Source: Acidobacteriaceae bacterium (GTDB taxonomy: Bacteria > Acidobacteriota > Terriglobia > Terriglobales > Acidobacteriaceae). Taken from it: a stretch of 53,101 nucleotides of DNA. Positions 29,124 to 37,957 of this stretch are shown one piece after another. Position numbers and translations under genes: made by a program. Under the pieces are notes generated by a model. That model had not been told where the DNA came from. It saw only the letters and a program-made list of their open reading frames with translations, and ran no database searches. The DNA lies in NCBI GenBank assembly GCA_025355385.1, contig JANXZS010000137.1, forward strand, positions 1 through 53,101, written 5' to 3'. Position 1 is the stretch's first letter. Each line of letters begins with the position of its first letter.

Positions 29124-29594
29124 ATGAGCTTTGTTCTGGAAACGGAACGGCTCTACCTGCGTCCTTTCGTTTGTGGGGATGACCTGGCCCTGTTCTCTAT
29201 TCTCGGCGACGCAGAGGTCATGCGCTACTATCCTCGTCCCCTGACTCGTGAGGAGGTAGTTCTCTGGGTTGAACGCTTCCGCCAGTTATTTTCAGAAAGT
29301 GGGATCGGACTTCTGGCTTTGTGCCTGCGGTCGTCGGGCGAGCTGATCGGCGACTGCGGCACGGTGGAGCAGGAAGTGGATGGCGGGCGGGAGATTGAGG
29401 TTGGCTACCATCTGCGTCGCGATCAATGGAATCTCGGTCTCGCCACCGAGGCGGCGCGGGCCTCGATCGATTATGCATTCCGCGAACTTCAGCCACCCAG
29501 GGTGATCTCCTTGATTCGTCCGGAGAACTTTGCTTCCCGCCGGGTTGCAGAAAAGAATGGACTCACCGTCGATAAGGTGTTGTTCTGGAGGTGA
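29124..29594 (+). CDS. GNAT acetyltransferase (RimJ/RimL type), probably truncated by a nonsense codon
   Basis: 156 aa as read. Motifs: LETERLYLRPFV (N-terminal strand), GDCGTVEQ, EVGYHLRRDQWNLGLATEAA (the acetyl-CoA binding R/Q-x-x-G-x-G/A loop), SLIRPENFASRRVAEKNG. The usual end of the fold is missing, but in the same frame right after the TGA (29592-29594) lies YDHCIYQLSRADADTLRAQA up to a second TGA at 29658-29660. FWR-x-YDHCIYQLSR is what the family's last strand looks like, so a GGA to TGA change is likely. With readthrough it would be 178 aa, the family norm. GGAGG lies before the ATG. Confidence 0.85.
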   Translation: MSFVLETERLYLRPFVCGDDLALFSILGDAEVMRYYPRPLTREEVVLWVERFRQLFSESGIGLLALCLRSSGELIGDCGTVEQEVDGGREIEVGYHLRRDQWNLGLATEAARASIDYAFRELQPPRVISLIRPENFASRRVAEKNGLTVDKVLFWR

Positions 29595-29710
29595 TACGAC
29601 CACTGCATTTACCAGTTGAGTCGCGCGGACGCAGATACACTGCGGGCGCAAGCTGGTTGACTAACAAGCGGAGTGCAATCCGGAAGCTCGGGGCGGAAAC
29701 CAGGCAACGT

Positions 29711-30124
29711 ATGGCAACGAAGCGGAAATCCCAAGGCGCCTACATGATCTCGGCCGTCGCCGAGATGTATGAAATACATCCTCAGACGCTGAGGATGTAT
29801 GAGCGCGAGGGGCTTTTGAAGCCCTCCCGCACAGAGGGCAACACGCGCCTGTATACCGAGGAAGATCTAGAGCGGCTGGAGTTCATCCTGAATTTAGCGC
29901 GCGATCTGGGCGTGAACATTGCCGGAATCGCGATTATTCTGCAGATGCGCGAGCGCATGGAAGAGACGAATCGCCAGATGCAAAGCTTCGTGGATTACGT
30001 GCGCACGGAGATGTTGACGCATATGCAGCAGGGTTCTACGGGGCAGGCCTCCGCGATGGTACCCTCAAGGAGGCCGGTGATTGTGCCGCCCCACCGCTCC
30101 GGCCCGGGTGAGAAGAAGCGCTGA
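29711..30124 (+). CDS. hspR: HspR, MerR-family heat-shock repressor
   Basis: 137 aa. MerR helix-turn-helix: GAYMISAVAEMYEIHPQTLR, MYEREGLLKPSRTEGNTRLY, then DLERLEFILNLARDLGVNIA and a dimerisation helix. The signature IHPQTLRMYEREGLLKPSRT is that of HspR rather than metal-sensing MerR proteins, and there is no C-terminal Cys cluster. HspR with DnaK as co-repressor represses dnaK operons by binding HAIR sites. The frame extends to 29591 but that extension overlaps the tail of the acetyltransferase relic; ATG 29711 is preferred. The C-terminal tail (about 105-137) is Pro/Arg rich. Confidence 0.92.
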   Translation: MATKRKSQGAYMISAVAEMYEIHPQTLRMYEREGLLKPSRTEGNTRLYTEEDLERLEFILNLARDLGVNIAGIAIILQMRERMEETNRQMQSFVDYVRTEMLTHMQQGSTGQASAMVPSRRPVIVPPHRSGPGEKKR

Positions 30125-30208
30125 ACAGTACATACCGCGGCACGCGCTCCGATTTTTTGAGGCAAGCGGCGTTTTTATTTCGAGGATTTTTCAGCTTAGC
30201 TGGACCGA

Positions 30209-31426
30209 ATGATAAAGCTCTTTTTTGGCCTGGGTATTTTTGGCCTCTTCACATCCACCATCTTCACCGCCATGGCAGCCACGGGCTTGTGGAGGTTTGT
30301 CAGTATGCGCAAGCGGCGCCTGCGGACGGCAGTGTCGTCGTACCTTCCTCCGGTCACACTGCTGAAGCCATTGCACGGATCTGAGCCAAATCTTGAAGAG
30401 CACCTCACCACCTTTTTCGAGCAGGACTATCCCACCTTCGAGATATTGTTCTGCGCCCGGCAGAGTGAAGATGAGGGGCTCAAGACGGCGGCGCGGGTCG
30501 CTGCTCGTTTTCCTGCTATTCCGGTCAGGTTCCTGACCACTGGCGAACCGAAATACATCAATGCGAAGGTAGCATCGCTTGAGCGCATGGAATCTGCCGC
30601 CAGTCACTCGCTGCTGGTGATCAGCGACAGCGATGTGCGGGTGCAGTCTGATTATCTGCGCCGCATTCTTGCGCCCTTCGCTGACCCCCAGGTTGGCTTG
30701 CTGACCTGCCTGTATCGCGGCGTCGCTGCCGACAACGGAATCTGGTCGCGCCTGGAGGCGGCGGGCATGTCGGTTGAGATGACCTCCGGCGTTCTGGTAG
30801 CAAACCTGACGGAAGGCATGCATTTTGCCCTGGGACCGACCATGGTCGTCCGCCGCGAATGCGTGCAGGAGATTGGCGGTTTTGGGGTTCTAGGGGACTA
30901 TTGCGCGGATGACTTCGTACTGGGAAAACTGGTCTCGGAGAATGGTCACAAGGTGGTTCTCAGCGACCACATTATCGACCATATCGTGATCAATGAACGA
31001 TTCGTTTCCTCGGTCAAACACCAGGTTCGCTGGATGAAGAGTACGCGGTTCTCGCGGCCCTTAGGACACATGGGAACAGTACTTACTTTCAGTGTGCCTT
31101 TTGGATTGCTGAGTGGGGGCGCGGCGCTGGCACTGCGGATGCCGTGGTTGGGATTTGGCCTGCTTGGCTGGAGTGTATTGAGTCGCGCGGCGCTGGCCAT
31201 GGTGGTGGGATCTGCGGTGGTCGGCGAGAAACATCTGCTGCGTCTCGGACTCATCTACCCGTTGCGGGATCTACTTGGCTTCTGCTACTGGTCGGCCAGC
31301 TATCTGAGCGACAAGATTGTCTGGCGGGGCGAGATTTACCGACTAATCGCGGGCGGCAGAATGCGCAGCACCTCAGGCCAATCGCCGAAAAAGCCGGAGC
31401 CCGCGCTTACGGCTCAGGGTAACTGA
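30209..31426 (+). CDS. GT21-like membrane glycosyltransferase (ceramide glucosyltransferase/HpnI type)
   Basis: 405 aa. N-terminal membrane helix (4-26), a GT-A domain (VTLLKPLHGSEPNLEEHL, then VISDSDVRV with Asp140/Asp142, Asp234/Asp235 in YCADDFVLG, and the (Q/R)xxRW motif HQVRWMK at 271-277), then C-terminal membrane helices. The pattern is that of ceramide glucosyltransferase relatives, including bacterial HpnI, which makes a hopanoid head group. Without other hopanoid genes in the window the acceptor is uncertain (glycolipid or hopanoid). Follows hspR by 84 bases. Confidence 0.85.
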   Translation: MIKLFFGLGIFGLFTSTIFTAMAATGLWRFVSMRKRRLRTAVSSYLPPVTLLKPLHGSEPNLEEHLTTFFEQDYPTFEILFCARQSEDEGLKTAARVAARFPAIPVRFLTTGEPKYINAKVASLERMESAASHSLLVISDSDVRVQSDYLRRILAPFADPQVGLLTCLYRGVAADNGIWSRLEAAGMSVEMTSGVLVANLTEGMHFALGPTMVVRRECVQEIGGFGVLGDYCADDFVLGKLVSENGHKVVLSDHIIDHIVINERFVSSVKHQVRWMKSTRFSRPLGHMGTVLTFSVPFGLLSGGAALALRMPWLGFGLLGWSVLSRAALAMVVGSAVVGEKHLLRLGLIYPLRDLLGFCYWSASYLSDKIVWRGEIYRLIAGGRMRSTSGQSPKKPEPALTAQGN

Positions 31427-31507
31427 AAATCAATCTTTTTGCTGCGTCGACCTGAAGGTAGCGAAGTGCGACTTCTGATGACGGAAAATGTCGGGTTGGC
31501 GAGCATC

Positions 31508-31541
31508 GTGCCCCACGTCTCAGAAGCGAGACGTGGGGCAC
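31508..31541. repeat. Palindromic hairpin family 2, copy 1
   Basis: GTGCCCCACGTCTC, loop AGAAGC, GAGACGTGGGGCAC: perfect 14-bp stem. In the convergent gap between the GT21 gene and the PMT-type gene, where it could act as a bidirectional terminator. Related copies at 35522 and 49766. Confidence 0.85.
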
Positions 31542-31599
31542 CCAACTTGCACCTTATCCCGGAGATGTGGAGACCCGATCTGACCGAGGCTGCAGATAT

Positions 31600-33588
31600 T
31601 CACTGCGCGAGTGGGCGGTCGGTATAGAGCGACTTATCCGATAGTTCCTGTACCAGCAATGCCTGCCTGCCAAGCAGCGCGGCGACGTGCTGGTGGTTGC
31701 GGCCCGGCACGAAAAGCCACTTCCTATGTTCATGTCCCCAGACGCGGACCAGGTCGGCGTCTTCGAGGAAAATGTGCGGAGCGTCGGGATAGCAGGATCC
31801 CCACAACATGGAGGTGGTGCGTCCCTCGACCAGCAGGGCCTGACGGTGCGTGTAGAAGATTACCGAGGAAGCATCGGACTGGTCGGCGTAGATGAGGAAC
31901 TGATCCTGCGGGGCGGAGAGGCGGTTGATCGTGTCGGCTATAGCACGGGACGAGAGCATCGGCTCAAAGCGATGCAGGGCGATATGGGCAGCGATCAGGA
32001 ACACGCCTGCGGTAGTCGCGACCGACAGGGTGGCAGCCAAATGCTGACACCGCCTGCGATAAATCCAGGCGATCGCCGGACCGATCAGCAGTGCAATCGC
32101 AGCGATGGCAGCGGGCAGGCGTAGAGCCGCGAACGAAGGCCCGGTCAGATCGAAGAAGTGGGACATCGACAGCGAGTAGTTTCCCACGCCACGATGGGCC
32201 AGAAGCGTGCCGATGTCGGAGACGAAGGGCAGACGGCGCGACTCCCACAATCCAAAGCCGAGCGCGACTGCGGCCGCGACGCCGAGCACTGTAAAGATAG
32301 CGTGGGCGGCGTTGAGCCAGCACAGGGCTCCCGCGTCGTCAACTTCTGCTGTCGCGGGCTCGCGGGATGACCATATTTCTACGCCGGCCAGGGCGCCCGC
32401 CGTCATGATGAGCAGCGGCAGGTAGGCCGGATAGGTGTAGTACTCCTGATTCGTCGACAGAGAAAAGAAAATGAGAATGACGGCGGCGTAGATGCTCAGG
32501 AGCCAGTTGGTGCGGCTACGAAATTTTCGCTCGGCGCTGATGGCTGCCGGGTCAAAGGTGAGGGCGGCGCCCAGGTAGAAGTCGACGGTCTGCGCGGGTG
32601 CGGGGCGAAGCAACTCCAGCCAGCGGCGCCGGGTGTACCAGGCGCGACGCAAGGCGACAGGGAAGTAAAGGCTCCAGGGAAAGAGCCAGACCAGATGCAG
32701 AGACCAGAAGAGGAATGTTGGCAGCTTGTTGTAGTCGTGGGGATATCTTTTGCCCAGGAAGCGGAGCACGTGTTCGTTGACGAAGTAGAAGTAGAAGAAG
32801 CCGTGGACATTTCCCGGTGTGGGCATGTTCCCCACTGGGTTCCCCTGATCGGGATTGCGCAGTCCGGCGAGAATGTGCCAGGGGGCGGCAATGGCGAGGA
32901 AGAGGAGTCCCCCGGTGAGCAGGCGAAGCTCGCGCCAGCGCCGCCATTGGCCGCTGAGCACCAGATATGGCAGCACCGCCGCAAAGAAGAAGACGGGGGC
33001 TATGAGTCCTTTGGCCAGGAGCGCCAGCGCCAGGAGCGCCCACATGCAATAAATACGCGAGGGCTTGCGATCCTCCATCCCGGTGAGAAAGCAGTAGAGG
33101 GCCGATCCCAGTAGGAGCGTCAGCAGGACTTCGGGGATAAAGATGCGGGTAAAGAGAAAGACTCCGATGGAAGTGAGCACGCCCAGCGCTGCATAGAACG
33201 CGGCGCGGTCGGAATAGGCTCTGCGAGCCCATATCCACGCCAGGATGGCGCAGCCGAGGACGCTCAAAGTGAGGGGGAGATGCGTCGCGAACACGTTCGC
33301 GCCGAAGACGTGATAGTTGGCGGCAATAATCCAGTAGGGGAGGGGCGGCTTTTCAAGATAACGCAGGCCGTTCACCTTGAGGGTGACCCAGTCACCGCTC
33401 TGCGCCATGGCTTGCGCCGCATTGGCGTGGGTGGCGTCGGCGTCGTCCAACAAGGAGGGCGAAAAGAGTGCGGCAACATGAATGGCGAGATAAAACAGCA
33501 GCAGCATCGCCCAGGATTGCAGCGGCGAGGGGCTGACGGAGGGACTCGACGACGTGACGTCTTCAGCCACGAAAGGATATTTCGACAT
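31600..33588 (-). CDS. PMT/ArnT-type lipid-linked glycosyltransferase (GT-C)
   Basis: 662 aa, many membrane segments (about 11-13). Near the N-terminus DDADATHANAAQAMAQSGDW carries the acidic residues in the first periplasmic loop that are catalytic in GT-C enzymes, followed by NGLRYLEKPPLPYW, the strongest ArnT/PMT signature. Such enzymes transfer a sugar from a polyprenyl phosphate to lipid A, protein or another periplasmic acceptor; which one is unknown. Convergent with the GT21 gene; divergent from the CHAD gene (42 bases between starts). Confidence 0.88.
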   Translation of the reverse strand: MSKYPFVAEDVTSSSPSVSPSPLQSWAMLLLFYLAIHVAALFSPSLLDDADATHANAAQAMAQSGDWVTLKVNGLRYLEKPPLPYWIIAANYHVFGANVFATHLPLTLSVLGCAILAWIWARRAYSDRAAFYAALGVLTSIGVFLFTRIFIPEVLLTLLLGSALYCFLTGMEDRKPSRIYCMWALLALALLAKGLIAPVFFFAAVLPYLVLSGQWRRWRELRLLTGGLLFLAIAAPWHILAGLRNPDQGNPVGNMPTPGNVHGFFYFYFVNEHVLRFLGKRYPHDYNKLPTFLFWSLHLVWLFPWSLYFPVALRRAWYTRRRWLELLRPAPAQTVDFYLGAALTFDPAAISAERKFRSRTNWLLSIYAAVILIFFSLSTNQEYYTYPAYLPLLIMTAGALAGVEIWSSREPATAEVDDAGALCWLNAAHAIFTVLGVAAAVALGFGLWESRRLPFVSDIGTLLAHRGVGNYSLSMSHFFDLTGPSFAALRLPAAIAAIALLIGPAIAWIYRRRCQHLAATLSVATTAGVFLIAAHIALHRFEPMLSSRAIADTINRLSAPQDQFLIYADQSDASSVIFYTHRQALLVEGRTTSMLWGSCYPDAPHIFLEDADLVRVWGHEHRKWLFVPGRNHQHVAALLGRQALLVQELSDKSLYTDRPLAQ

Positions 33589-33630
33589 GAATTTGGCAGT
33601 CTTTGGGGTGCAGGTAGCAGAATAGCAGTG

Positions 33631-34641
33631 ATGGTTGAGAAACCGGTGAACACCGATTCAGGAAGCGTTGGAGCCGACGATGTCCAGCGGACAGCAGTTC
33701 GCCGTGCTGGCACTCTTACTCGGCGGAGAGTGGCGGATCCACGCCTGACGCACCTTGCCCGTATGGCAGCGGAGTGGAAGGCGGAGCTCGAGAAGTGTCT
33801 GGAGGATTCCCGTGTGGAGACGGTCCATCGCATCCGTACCGGCACTCGCCGCGTCGAGGCGATGGTCGACGTGCTCACGGGCGAAGCCGCGGAAGAGAAT
33901 CCTGCCCTGAGAGAAGCGGCAGCCAAGTGGCGCCAACAGTTGAGGCGGATCCGCAGAGCGGCTGCTCCGGTACGCGACCTGGATGTGCATCGGCAGCTGA
34001 TCGAGAAATTCGCAAGGGTGGCAAGAGCAGGGGGCAAAGATCAGGCTGGGATTGAGCAGAGCGAAGTTGGGAAGCGGGAGGGTCCTCCAGAGATTCACGA
34101 TGCGGTCGGAGCGCAGGCAGAGAAGCTGGATGCGTGGCTGAAGCACTCCCGCGAACAACGCGCATTGGAGCTGACCAAGCAGATCGCGAGGCGTCTCGGA
34201 AAACTTGATGGACTGGCGTCTGACTTTGCTACCGCGTGGCAGACGCGGCACGGCCGTGGAAGACCGCTTCGCAAGGCAGCCTTGGCCGGGTTGGAGGTCT
34301 TTGTTGAGCTGTCCGACGGGATGCCGCTGCTCGACGCGGGCAATCTACACAACTTTCGCAAGGGCGCGAAGAAGGCCCGCTACGTAACCGAGGCTGGCGG
34401 CGACGATGTACATGCCAAGGCGGTGGGGCGAGTCATCAAGAGAGTTCAGGACGCTATAGGGGACTGGCATGATTGGCTCTGCCTGGCGGAGGAGGCAGAC
34501 CTTGCTCTCGGCGGCGAGGGACAGGAGCTGAACGGGATGCTTGGCGTCGAGGTGGAGCGCAGCTTTGAGGAGGCCAAGCGGGTTACGGAACGGATGCGTG
34601 GCAGGCTGGTGGGCGAATGGCGCGCCCTGCATCGCGTCTAA
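33631..34641 (+). CDS. CHAD-domain protein (polyphosphate-binding)
   Basis: 336 aa. CHAD is a helical domain with conserved histidines and many basic residues: VETVHRIRTGTRRVEAMVDV (the H-x-x-R-x-x-x-R-R core), LRRIRRAAAPVRDLDVHRQL, LHNFRKGAKKARYVTEA (second H-x-x-R/K set) and VQDAIGDWHDWLCLAEEA. CHAD proteins bind inorganic polyphosphate. Start at ATG 33631; the longer frame to 33280 lies inside the divergent PMT gene. Its neighbours downstream are SixA and PPK1 on the opposite strand, so all three concern phosphate chemistry. No CYTH domain is fused. Confidence 0.88.
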   Translation: MVEKPVNTDSGSVGADDVQRTAVRRAGTLTRRRVADPRLTHLARMAAEWKAELEKCLEDSRVETVHRIRTGTRRVEAMVDVLTGEAAEENPALREAAAKWRQQLRRIRRAAAPVRDLDVHRQLIEKFARVARAGGKDQAGIEQSEVGKREGPPEIHDAVGAQAEKLDAWLKHSREQRALELTKQIARRLGKLDGLASDFATAWQTRHGRGRPLRKAALAGLEVFVELSDGMPLLDAGNLHNFRKGAKKARYVTEAGGDDVHAKAVGRVIKRVQDAIGDWHDWLCLAEEADLALGGEGQELNGMLGVEVERSFEEAKRVTERMRGRLVGEWRALHRV

Positions 34642-34712
34642 GCGTCTCCATCATCTTCACTTCTGCATCTTCCTTGCTTCTCCGGTCTACACCGACAGGG
34701 AAAGGATCTAGC

Positions 34713-34820
34713 GCAGAAGCAGGGAAAGTGTGATGTATCCAGCGTCAGCGATGTAGGCATTTTCTTGATGAAAACGCCTGCAGAGATCTGTGGATCACCT
34801 TACAGTAACCCTGCTTCTGC
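34713..34820. repeat. Interspersed repeat family 1, copy 2
   Basis: 108 bp with 12-bp perfect terminal inverted repeats GCAGAAGCAGGG/CCCTGCTTCTGC, core GTATCCAGCGTCAGCGATGT, an inner hairpin with one mismatch (AGGCATTTTC-TTGAT-GAAAACGCCT), and the small palindrome GCAGAGATCTG. In the convergent gap between the CHAD and sixA genes. The most complete copy together with copy 3. Confidence 0.9.
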
Positions 34821-34847
34821 CCTTGACGCAGAGCGCAGAGCAGTCAG

Positions 34848-35393
34848 TCATTTTTTTGAGGTCTTCCGCCGCGAGGTGATCTTCCGGCGAGCACTCTTGG
34901 TGGCGCTGGCATAAACCGAACGCAGCAGACGAGGCTCAACCATCCAGTACATCGTGGCCGGCTTTTGTGTGCAATCGAGGCGTGCCATGCCCGCCTTGCG
35001 CAGTCTGAAGCAGGAGCGTCCGGTAACGCCGACCATAGAGGCGAGGAAGTTTTGCAGGCTCGGGTTGTGGCCCACTACCAGCACGTTTTCGTGTTTCGAG
35101 AGCTGGTCGAGGAACTGTTTGAACGTGGCAAAGGAAGCGGACGGACTGAGTGCTTCGGTCGAAATCACTTTAGCCTCGTACCCAATCTCGGTGCCGACCA
35201 GCGAAGCAGTTTGCAAGGAGCGCTTGAGGGGGCTCGAAGCGATCACGTCGAATTGTAAATTGAGGGCGTTGAGATAGCGCCCAAGCAGCATGCATTGCTG
35301 TTTTCCGTCCCTGTCGAGAGGGCGCTTGATGTCCAGCTTGGGATTGATGCGCCGCGTGCCGGCGCTTGCATGACGAAGCACGAACAGATTCAT
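34848..35393 (-). CDS. sixA: SixA-like phosphohistidine phosphatase
   Basis: 181 aa. Histidine-phosphatase fold with LRHASAG (His8 is the nucleophile, Arg7), the SSPLKRSLQTA basic loop, and VVGHNPSLQNF with the second catalytic His. SixA removes phosphate from phosphohistidine on phosphotransfer proteins. The last ~25 residues are very basic (KSARRKITSRRKTSKK), which is unusual for SixA and could bind polyphosphate or nucleic acid. The neighbouring CHAD and PPK1 genes make phosphate signalling the likely context. Confidence 0.88.
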   Translation of the reverse strand: MNLFVLRHASAGTRRINPKLDIKRPLDRDGKQQCMLLGRYLNALNLQFDVIASSPLKRSLQTASLVGTEIGYEAKVISTEALSPSASFATFKQFLDQLSKHENVLVVGHNPSLQNFLASMVGVTGRSCFRLRKAGMARLDCTQKPATMYWMVEPRLLRSVYASATKSARRKITSRRKTSKK

Positions 35394-35521
35394 GGTCCTC
35401 AGCTTCTCTCACCGGAGGGTATGGTGCCGGGAGGGCCCCAAAGAAGTCGGAGCAATATTTACACAATTGTAACAATTGTTTCGACAGGGAAACAGGGAGA
35501 TCGTCCGTGACGCATTGAAAA

Positions 35522-35545
35522 CCATGTCTCGGAAGCGAGACGTGG
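35522..35545. repeat. Palindromic hairpin family 2, copy 2
   Basis: CCATGTCTC, loop GGAAGC, GAGACGTGG: 9-bp stem with one G-T pair. The most diverged of three copies. Between sixA and ppk1. Confidence 0.7.
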
Positions 35546-35609
35546 GGCATCGCGACAGCCGATTTCACCCGTCTGGGCGAGTGGGGGCGGGGCGCCGGCC
35601 AGGATTGTG

Positions 35610-37757
35610 CTAGACGAGGACAGGCTTCGGCGCTCTCCGCCTGGGTTTGTGAGGCTGGGGCGTGGCGATCTTGGGGATGCCCTCGATAGATTCCTTGCCT
35701 TCGGCCAGTCGCATTAGGAATTGCTGCGCGTGGAAGGGCTGAGGGGCGCCATCGCGTAGGCGCACGTAGGTCCCATCGGGCTGCATCAGTCGCGACGTTG
35801 CCGTATCGGCGAGATACGCGGCCAGAATCTCATGGCGGAGGCGCGCCTTGAGGAGAGGATCCTTGACCGGGAAGACGACTTCGCAGCGCTCGAAAAGATT
35901 GCGGGGCATCCAGTCGGCGGAGCCGCAAAGGATGTCTTCTTTTCCATCGTTGTAGAAGTAAAAGATGCGGCTGTGTTCGAGGAATCGGCCGACGATGGAG
36001 CGGACCCGGATGTTCTCGCTGATTCTCTTCATTCCCGGTCGCAGGGAGCAGATTCCGCGAACAATGAGATCGATCTGCACGCCCGCTTGCGATGCTTCAT
36101 AGAGTGCTTCGATGACCCCGTGCTCCAGCAGGGAATTCATCTTGGCGATGATGCACGCGGGTTTACCGGCGGCTGCGTGTTCAGCCTCGCGATGGATCGT
36201 GCGAATCAAGGTTTCGGCCAAGGTCAGTGGGGCTACCAGCAGGGGGCAGTAGTCGTCCGACTCCGAGTGGGCGGTGAGGTAGTTGAATACGCTATGGACG
36301 CTTGCCGTAATCTCCGGATCTGACGTCAGCAGGCTGATGTCGGTGTAGAAGCGGGCGGTGTTGGGGTTGTAATTTCCGGTGCCGAGGTGGCAATAACGGC
36401 GGGTGACTCCATCGGGATCGTGGCGCACGAGCATGGCCAGTTTGCAATGCGTTTTCAAGCCGACGATGCCGTAGAAAATCTGTACGCCTGCATCCTCGAG
36501 GTCGCGCGCCCAGCGGATGTTGGAGGCTTCATCAAAGCGCGCCATCAGCTCCACCACGACGGTGACCTCCTTGGTCTGCGCGGCGCGGGTGAGTGACTGG
36601 AACATGGGTGAGTCGACACTGGTGCGATAAAGCGTCTGCTTGATGGTGACGACGTTGGGATCGAGCGCGCCCGCCTCGATAAAGCCAACCACGGGGTCGT
36701 AGGAATCGAAGGGATGGTGCAGCATGATGTCGCGGTGACGCAGATCTTCGAAGAGGTCGGTGGCATGGCGCGCCAGGTGAAGCGCTCGCGGCGTGAAATG
36801 GGGAAACTTGAGGTCGGGCCGGGGGGTGTCGCTGTAGAGGTTCATCAGGCGGGAGAGGTTCACCGGCCCGGCGGTGCGGAAGATCTGGAACTCCTCCAGT
36901 TCGAAGTTGACGCGCAGGCGATCGATGACCTCGGGGTCGGCGGTCTGCTCAATTTCCAGCCGCACGGCATCGCCTTTGCGGCGGTTATGCAGCTCGGTGC
37001 GGACGCTTTCGAGCAGGCTGCGCGCTTCTTCCTCCTGAAAGTAGAGGTTGCTGTTGCGGGTGACGCGGAAGGCGGCCGCCGACAGGATTTCATAGCCGCG
37101 ATACATGCCTGCCGCGTTGCGCTCCACCAGGTCATGCAGAAACAGGAAGTCGGCTGTGCCGCTGTCAGAGGGGATTGGCACCAGTCGAGGCAGCGTGCGA
37201 GGAATGGTGACCACGCCCAGCACCGGTCCGGAGAATCCTTTGCGCTTGCGGCGCAGTAACAAGGCCAGGCAGAGAGCCTTGTTCAGCACGCGGGGAAACG
37301 GGTGTGCGGGATCTATCGTGATCGGGGTCAGCAGGGGATCGACTTCGCGCTGGTAAAAGGTGGTGGCGTGGCCGCGGCCCTCATCCGTCAGGTCCTGCCA
37401 GCGGAGCACGCGAACACCGTTGGCGCTGAGTTGCGGGAGCAATTGCTCGTTCCAGCAGCGGTATTGCTGCGCCACGAAGGCCTGTACATCATCGGCGACG
37501 GCCTCGAGCGTTTCCTGCGGGGTAAGTCCATCGAACCCCGGCTCCTTATAGGAGTCTTCTATCCTCTGGTAGATGCCAGCGAGGCGGATCTCAACGAATT
37601 CGTCGAGATTGCTGGCGGTGATAGCCAAAAACTTGACCCGCTCCAGCAAGGGATTGCTCGCATCCTCGGCTTCCTCAAGCACGCGGCGGTTGAAGCTGAG
37701 CCATGAGGCGTCGCGGCCGATGAAGAGCTTTTTGCGTCGAATTTGCACTGTAGTCAT
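35610..37757 (-). CDS. ppk1: Polyphosphate kinase 1
   Basis: 715 aa, normal length. N-terminal NRRVLEEAEDASNPLLERVK, then the catalytic C-terminal domains with the autophosphorylation His in GLKTHCKLAMLVR and the second HKD-like region RNLFERCEVVFPV preceded by ILCGSADWMPRN. Makes long-chain polyphosphate from ATP, membrane-associated. A TTG at 37799 lengthens the frame, but the ATG at 37757 starts the usual MTTVQIRRKKLFIGRDASWL and is preferred. Next to sixA and CHAD, which fits a polyphosphate cluster. Divergent from the sigma-like gene. Confidence 0.97.
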   Translation of the reverse strand: MTTVQIRRKKLFIGRDASWLSFNRRVLEEAEDASNPLLERVKFLAITASNLDEFVEIRLAGIYQRIEDSYKEPGFDGLTPQETLEAVADDVQAFVAQQYRCWNEQLLPQLSANGVRVLRWQDLTDEGRGHATTFYQREVDPLLTPITIDPAHPFPRVLNKALCLALLLRRKRKGFSGPVLGVVTIPRTLPRLVPIPSDSGTADFLFLHDLVERNAAGMYRGYEILSAAAFRVTRNSNLYFQEEEARSLLESVRTELHNRRKGDAVRLEIEQTADPEVIDRLRVNFELEEFQIFRTAGPVNLSRLMNLYSDTPRPDLKFPHFTPRALHLARHATDLFEDLRHRDIMLHHPFDSYDPVVGFIEAGALDPNVVTIKQTLYRTSVDSPMFQSLTRAAQTKEVTVVVELMARFDEASNIRWARDLEDAGVQIFYGIVGLKTHCKLAMLVRHDPDGVTRRYCHLGTGNYNPNTARFYTDISLLTSDPEITASVHSVFNYLTAHSESDDYCPLLVAPLTLAETLIRTIHREAEHAAAGKPACIIAKMNSLLEHGVIEALYEASQAGVQIDLIVRGICSLRPGMKRISENIRVRSIVGRFLEHSRIFYFYNDGKEDILCGSADWMPRNLFERCEVVFPVKDPLLKARLRHEILAAYLADTATSRLMQPDGTYVRLRDGAPQPFHAQQFLMRLAEGKESIEGIPKIATPQPHKPRRRAPKPVLV

Positions 37758-37957
37758 AAGGGTGCTGCTGCCAAGATAGCCTGGTCGCAGTTTACACAAA
37801 CTCGGCTGCTGCAGAAGTTACCGCAAGCTGAACAGACCGGAGAAGAAGTTTGGTTTGTTGCGCGCAGGACGCAAAGTATTTGACGCCCGGGTTGCAGTCG
37901 ATGAGGATGAAAGAGCGCCGATTGCGCAGCTTACTGCGCTGGCGGAAGGAGATCTAT

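Noticed and set aside
29591-29710. N-terminal extension of hspR
   Set aside because: It overlaps the tail of the acetyltransferase in another frame and does not look like HspR, which starts just before GAYMISAVAEM.
33280-33630. N-terminal extension of the CHAD gene
   Set aside because: It lies inside the divergent PMT gene; ATG 33631 gives a CHAD protein that begins at the domain.
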